Shown here: in pieces, positions 5,547-8,773 of the stretch
Position numbering within the stretch: the stretch's first letter is position 1
How the letters are laid out: each line of letters begins with the position of its first letter
Assembly (NCBI GenBank): GCA_037384445.1
Contig: JARRNY010000164.1
Span: 1-8,773 of the forward strand
Length of the DNA: 8,773 bases
DNA from: Thiodiazotropha sp037384445
GTDB lineage: Bacteria > Pseudomonadota > Gammaproteobacteria > Chromatiales > Chromatiaceae
Direction of reading: 5' to 3'
The notes under the pieces: model-generated
Database searches by the model: none
Told to the model about the DNA's origin: nothing
The model's input: the letters and a program-made list of their open reading frames with translations, nothing else
Position numbers and translations under genes: made by a program

Positions 5547-6773
5547 TTAATCGGAGCCAGCGCCTAAAGGATCCACACTCGCCTTAGCAACACACTGTTG
5601 CAAACAGGCCAACGCGTCTTCGTCCAGAAACACATCCTCATAATCCGCCGGTTTCAAGGCAAAGCCATGGGCGGCAAGCTTCTGCAAGATAGCGGGTTGT
5701 TTGAGTCCTACCAGCCGGGAGACAAACAGATCCGGAGACTTTTTCTCCGCCGCTTGAGCATCGAGTCCCGCATCCAGCAGCAAGTCGATAATCGCCAATC
5801 GTTTTCGCAATTGTGCATTGAGTTGAGCACTGGAGAGGAGTGAAGTTTCGACTCCTTTCTGCAGTTCCTCCTGTTGACTCTGAGCCCCTGCAAACAGGCG
5901 TTCAATATCATCCAGACTATCGGCGCCGGCGATGAGGCTGTTGTCGATCTGCAGTGATTGCGCCGCCGGATGGCCATTGGCCTGGGTATAGGCGTAGGCC
6001 AGCTCGGGAAATTGCGGGTGCTGCCATTCCCACATCAAATATGAAGTGCACGCCTCGAACAGCGGATGGTGCTCCTGGCTGATGCATTTATTCACATCAA
6101 TGCCCTTTTCCAGCAGGCACTTCACATTCTCCACATCAAGCAGTGAGCAATAGGCAGCCAACAGCAAACGATGATTGTTGACGCTCGTCTTGCAGGCGTC
6201 GCGCAACAGGACCAGCATGCCGGAATCGTGCACGTATTTTGAGATGAGATGCTCTGAAAGCATGATCTGAACGCCGGCTTCCCGGCAGGTTGCGACAAAG
6301 AAACGCAGCAGCACCTCACCGCCCACTTCGTGACAGATATCCAGCGCCGAGAAACCCGCGACGTCCCTGACACTGGCACTGACCTTTTTCGACACGATTT
6401 TTTCTATCGCATAGCGATTGTCGAAACGGCAGGCCTGCAGCAGTGGCGTACGCTCAAGAGGCGTATTTTCGCCAAAGTTTTGCGCGATAAACGCTTCCGC
6501 CTGGCGCAGGGAATCGGTGGACGAGGCGTAGCTCAATGCCCGCTTGATATTCTTCTTTTGCGTCTCATCGAGCGCCACAAAGGCGTTCAGACACGCTTTC
6601 CGGCTACTCAGATAATCGATCACCAGGCGGTTGTCGCTGATGATAGCTACGTCAAAGGGCGTTCTGTTGCGCCCATCGGCCAGAGAACAGGATGCCAGCG
6701 ACTGCAATTCGTTGATCGCAGAGGCCGTGTGTTCCTCTATCTGTTGATTGATCGCCTCAATGCCAATCACCAT
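5547..6773 (-). CDS. Ankyrin-repeat-like protein of unknown function
   Basis: The 408-residue protein has several degenerate ankyrin-type helix pairs: residues 32-60 (GRNRTPFDVAI, then VIDYLSSRKA), 107-138 (ERTPLLQACR, then IEKIVSKK), 139-165 (GFSALDICHE), 203-229 (LLLAAYCSLLDVENVKCLLE, GIDVN) and about 330-345 (IDLLLDAGLDAQ). Ankyrin repeats bind other proteins; no catalytic domain, signal peptide or membrane segment is visible. The ATG at 6773 is preceded by AGGAG (6783-6787) with a 9-nt gap, a good initiation site. The gene lies on the same strand as msbA and waaA, about 270 nt after the waaA stop, but there is no evidence that it belongs to lipid A synthesis. It ends just before the repeat-flanked AT-rich module. 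Its own composition is close to the genome average. Specific function not recognised. Confidence 0.75.
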   Translation of the reverse strand: MVIGIEAINQQIEEHTASAINELQSLASCSLADGRNRTPFDVAIISDNRLVIDYLSSRKACLNAFVALDETQKKNIKRALSYASSTDSLRQAEAFIAQNFGENTPLERTPLLQACRFDNRYAIEKIVSKKVSASVRDVAGFSALDICHEVGGEVLLRFFVATCREAGVQIMLSEHLISKYVHDSGMLVLLRDACKTSVNNHRLLLAAYCSLLDVENVKCLLEKGIDVNKCISQEHHPLFEACTSYLMWEWQHPQFPELAYAYTQANGHPAAQSLQIDNSLIAGADSLDDIERLFAGAQSQQEELQKGVETSLLSSAQLNAQLRKRLAIIDLLLDAGLDAQAAEKKSPDLFVSRLVGLKQPAILQKLAAHGFALKPADYEDVFLDEDALACLQQCVAKASVDPLGAGSD

Positions 6774-6838
6774 TACGCCTCACTCCTGTGAATCGGCTTG
6801 CCTGCTCTTTCCATCTCTACGCAAATACCCATCCGGCC

Positions 6839-6964
6839 TTAGTGAATCCGGCCGTGCAGGCGATCGTAGGTCGCCTCCATATCAGCCATCGTCACATCAT
6901 CAACCATCATTGGCGTGAAGAGATCCCCACCCGCGAGCCAGTCCGCTTCAGCCTGGTCGTCCAT
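6839..6964 (-). CDS. Small unidentified ORF between waaA and the ankyrin-like gene
   Basis: The frame is open from 7000 down to a TAA at 6839-6841. From the ATG at 6964 it gives 41 residues, starting MDDQAEADWLAGGD and ending TYDRLHGRIH, with GC-rich codons that look coding. There is no Shine-Dalgarno sequence before the ATG, and the frame upstream of it is open for only 12 more codons after a TGA at 7001-7003. It may be a real small protein or the 3' remnant of a larger gene lost when this region was rearranged. I do not recognise the sequence. Confidence 0.35.
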   Translation of the reverse strand: MDDQAEADWLAGGDLFTPMMVDDVTMADMEATYDRLHGRIH

Positions 6965-7039
6965 CAGGGCGATGCTAAGCGCCTGCTTGAATTCGATCGG
7001 TCACCAAGTCAAGCCCGCGCCCTGGGAAGCGACACCCAG

Positions 7040-8343
7040 TCACCGGTCAATTGGATCTTTTCCCTGGCCCGATCCGCCCGACGCCACTTCCCCGAGCAGC
7101 TGCTCGACCAACCGCATCAGCCGCTCCATTGCTCCCCGGTTACTATCCACCAGCGCCCGGCCTTTTTCGCCGATGCGGCTGCGCTCGCTGGAATCGCCGA
7201 GCCATTCGATAACCTGGGTTGCCAGAGCATCAACCGAGTCAACCTGGGCGGCGGCTCCCTCATCCAGGAATAGCTGACTGATCAGTTGAACATGTGCGGC
7301 CCGAAGACCACGGCGACTCCCTGAGCTGCCGCCTCGAGGATGTTATGGCCGCCCCGAGGCACCAGACTGCCGCCGATGAAGGCTAGGTCGGAGGCGCCCA
7401 TGAAGAGGGTCAGCTCGCCCATGGAGTCGCCGAGAAAGACCGCCGTCTCTTCGCTGCAAGGACGCTGTTCGCTACGGCGTACCAGGGGAAACCCCTGTTC
7501 ACTGACCAGCTGAGCGACCCGGTCGAAACGCTCCGGATGACGCGGCACCAGCACCAGCAAAGCATCGGCAATGCGTTGCCTTATAGCTTTGTGGGCCTGC
7601 AGTATCAGCTCGTCTTCGCCCTCATGGGTGCTGGCGGCAAGCCAGACCGGCCGTTGGCCGCCCCAGTCGCGGCGCATCACATCGGCCCGTTCACGCAGAC
7701 TGCCGGGGATGTGCACATCGAACTTGATGCTGCCGGTCACCTTGACCTGATCGTGACGCGCGCCCAAGGTCAGAAAGCGTTCACCGTCCTCCTCACCATG
7801 GGGGGCGATGAGACTGATGTTGCGCAGCGCTTCACGGGTGAGCGCGGCCAGCCGGTGATAACCCCGGGCGGATCGCAGCGACATCCGGGCATTCGCCAGC
7901 AGACTGGGCACACCGGCCTGTTCGGCATGATGGATCAGGTTGGGCCAGATCTCGGTCTCTACCAGAATCAGCAACCGCGGGCGATAGGCGCGAAAGAAAC
8001 GCCTCACCACCCAAGGCAGATCAATCGGAGCGTAGCGATGTTCCACCTCGTCTCCGAACAGGGCTTTCACCCGCTCGGCTCCGGTAGGCGTCGCGGTAGT
8101 GATCAACACCGGCAGGCCGGGATAGCGTTCCAACAACTGCTGCACCAGGCGCGAGATTGCCAATACCTCACCCACTGAAACCGCATGCACCCAGATCCCC
8201 CCCTTTTGCGCCGCGTCGTCGAACAGACCGAAGCGTTCGTGCCAGCGCTCGCGGTAAGCAGGCACTTTGAAACCGCGCCAGTAGAGGCGTAGCAGATAGA
8301 ACGGCACCAACAAGGTGAACAGCAGGGTGTAGAGCGTACGCAT
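7040..8343 (-). pseudogene. waaA: 3-deoxy-D-manno-octulosonic acid (Kdo) transferase WaaA, frameshifted near its C-terminus
   Basis: WaaA adds Kdo from CMP-Kdo to the lipid A precursor at the inner face of the inner membrane. Residues 1-353 show the N-terminal membrane anchor (LLFTLLVPFYLLRLYW, residues 7-22), the IWVHAVSVGE motif with the catalytic Glu59, ETEIWPNL, TGSIKFD, GGSLVPRGGHNILE and GPHMFN. A TGA at 7282-7284 then ends the frame. In another frame, 7040-7282 encodes the expected remainder (ISQLFLDEGAAAQV and a further 66 residues). The family normally reads HMFNF-x-x-I, three residues between Asn and Ile, but only 2 nt remain there, so 7 nt are apparently missing. Rejoined length would be about 436 residues, normal for WaaA. 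The ATG at 8343 lies 14 nt after the msbA stop, so it is probably translated from the same mRNA. Because Kdo transfer is usually essential, the frameshift implies a second copy, a tolerated truncation, or an error in the sequence. Confidence 0.88.
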
Positions 8344-8357
8344 CGGTATCCGTGGCG

Positions 8358-8773
8358 TCAGGCCGTCGGCTCCATCTGATCGCTGAACTGTTGACGGCAG
8401 AGCTGATAGTAGTCGCCCTGTTTGTCGAGGAGCTCCTGATGCCTGCCCTGCTCGATCAGTTCGCCATCGCGCAGAACCATGATGCGATCGGCATGCTGAA
8501 TGGTAGAGAGACGGTGGGCAATGACCAGTGTGGTGCGCTCTCGGGTCAGGTTCTGCAGAGCAGCCTGTACGTGACGCTCAGACTCGGTATCCAGGGCTGA
8601 GGTGGCCTCGTCGAGAAGCAGGATCGGGGCATCCTTGATCAGCGCCCGGGCGATGGCCAGGCGCTGACGCTGACCGCCGGAGAGACGTACGCCATCCTCA
8701 CCGATGACGGTATCGAAGCCCTGGGGCAGGCGCTCGATGAACTCCAGGGCATGGGCGCTGCGGGCCGCCTCGA
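8358..8773 (-). CDS. msbA: MsbA-type lipid A export ABC transporter, C-terminal part
   Basis: Only the last 138 codons, from the 5'-side window edge to the TGA at 8358-8360, are present. They cover the second half of the ATP-binding domain: the ABC signature LSGGQRQRLAIARAL, the Walker B segment ILLLDEATSALD and the switch histidine in IAHRLSTI. The Walker A motif and the six-helix membrane domain lie beyond the window. The full protein would be an inner-membrane half-transporter that works as a homodimer to flip lipid A-core. The family alone is shared by many ABC exporters; the MsbA call depends on waaA following 14 nt downstream, a common arrangement in gammaproteobacteria. Confidence 0.85.
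   Translation of the reverse strand, partial: EAARSAHALEFIERLPQGFDTVIGEDGVRLSGGQRQRLAIARALIKDAPILLLDEATSALDTESERHVQAALQNLTRERTTLVIAHRLSTIQHADRIMVLRDGELIEQGRHQELLDKQGDYYQLCRQQFSDQMEPTA

Noticed and set aside
6788..7273. 161-residue plus-strand ORF.
   Set aside because: It is antisense to the intact C-terminal part of waaA and the small ORF; the product has no recognisable motif.
8352..8600. 82-residue plus-strand ORF near the window end.
   Set aside because: It is antisense to the conserved ATP-binding domain of msbA.
1..8773. CRISPR arrays, tRNA and rRNA genes, transposase genes.
   Set aside because: No regularly spaced repeat series, no tRNA or rRNA sequence recognised, and no transposase or integrase motif in any frame read.

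Overview
The window looks like the chromosome of a Gram-negative gammaproteobacterium, most plausibly a purple sulfur bacterium (Chromatiales-like) or a close relative. Three things point there: a recognisable but broken bchE (anaerobic Mg-protoporphyrin monomethyl ester cyclase of bacteriochlorophyll synthesis), a prpF gene of the AcnD-type methylcitrate cycle, and an msbA-waaA lipid A/Kdo gene pair. The assignment is inference from gene content; no rRNA or other marker gene is present.

Layout. Positions 1-177 hold a GC-rich hairpin repeat and no gene. prpF (178-1356, +) follows, closed by a GC stem-loop. The gap 1357-1647 carries a near-perfect 34-bp palindrome that covers the -35 box of a near-consensus sigma70 promoter (TTGACA-N16-TATACT). 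This promoter appears to drive a DCC/DUF393 thiol-disulfide oxidoreductase gene (1648-2160, +) and then bchE (2217-3783, +). bchE is split into two reading frames. Its cobalamin-binding half and its radical SAM half are both well preserved, and a roughly 60-nt hairpin element lies between them at the frame change.

Positions 3784-5546 look foreign. Two AT-rich minus-strand genes, a zinc-ribbon Nudix hydrolase (4120-4638) and a DUF4240 protein (4686-5201), lie between two direct copies of a dispersed repeat (3913-3976 and 5387-5506). The second copy contains a 23-bp inverted repeat; the first has lost one arm of it.

The rest is GC-richer and on the minus strand: the 3' end of msbA (8358 to the window edge), then waaA (8343 to 7040), a small unexplained ORF (6964-6839), and an ankyrin-like protein (6773-5547). 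waaA is frameshifted near 7283, with its C-terminal 80 codons intact in another frame.

Functionally, msbA and waaA belong to lipid A/Kdo assembly and export, prpF to propionate catabolism, and the DCC gene plus bchE form a probable regulated unit that once served, or may still serve, anaerobic pigment synthesis. Two broken conserved genes and several repeat families in under 9 kb suggest ongoing genome erosion and rearrangement, or draft-quality sequence at those two points.
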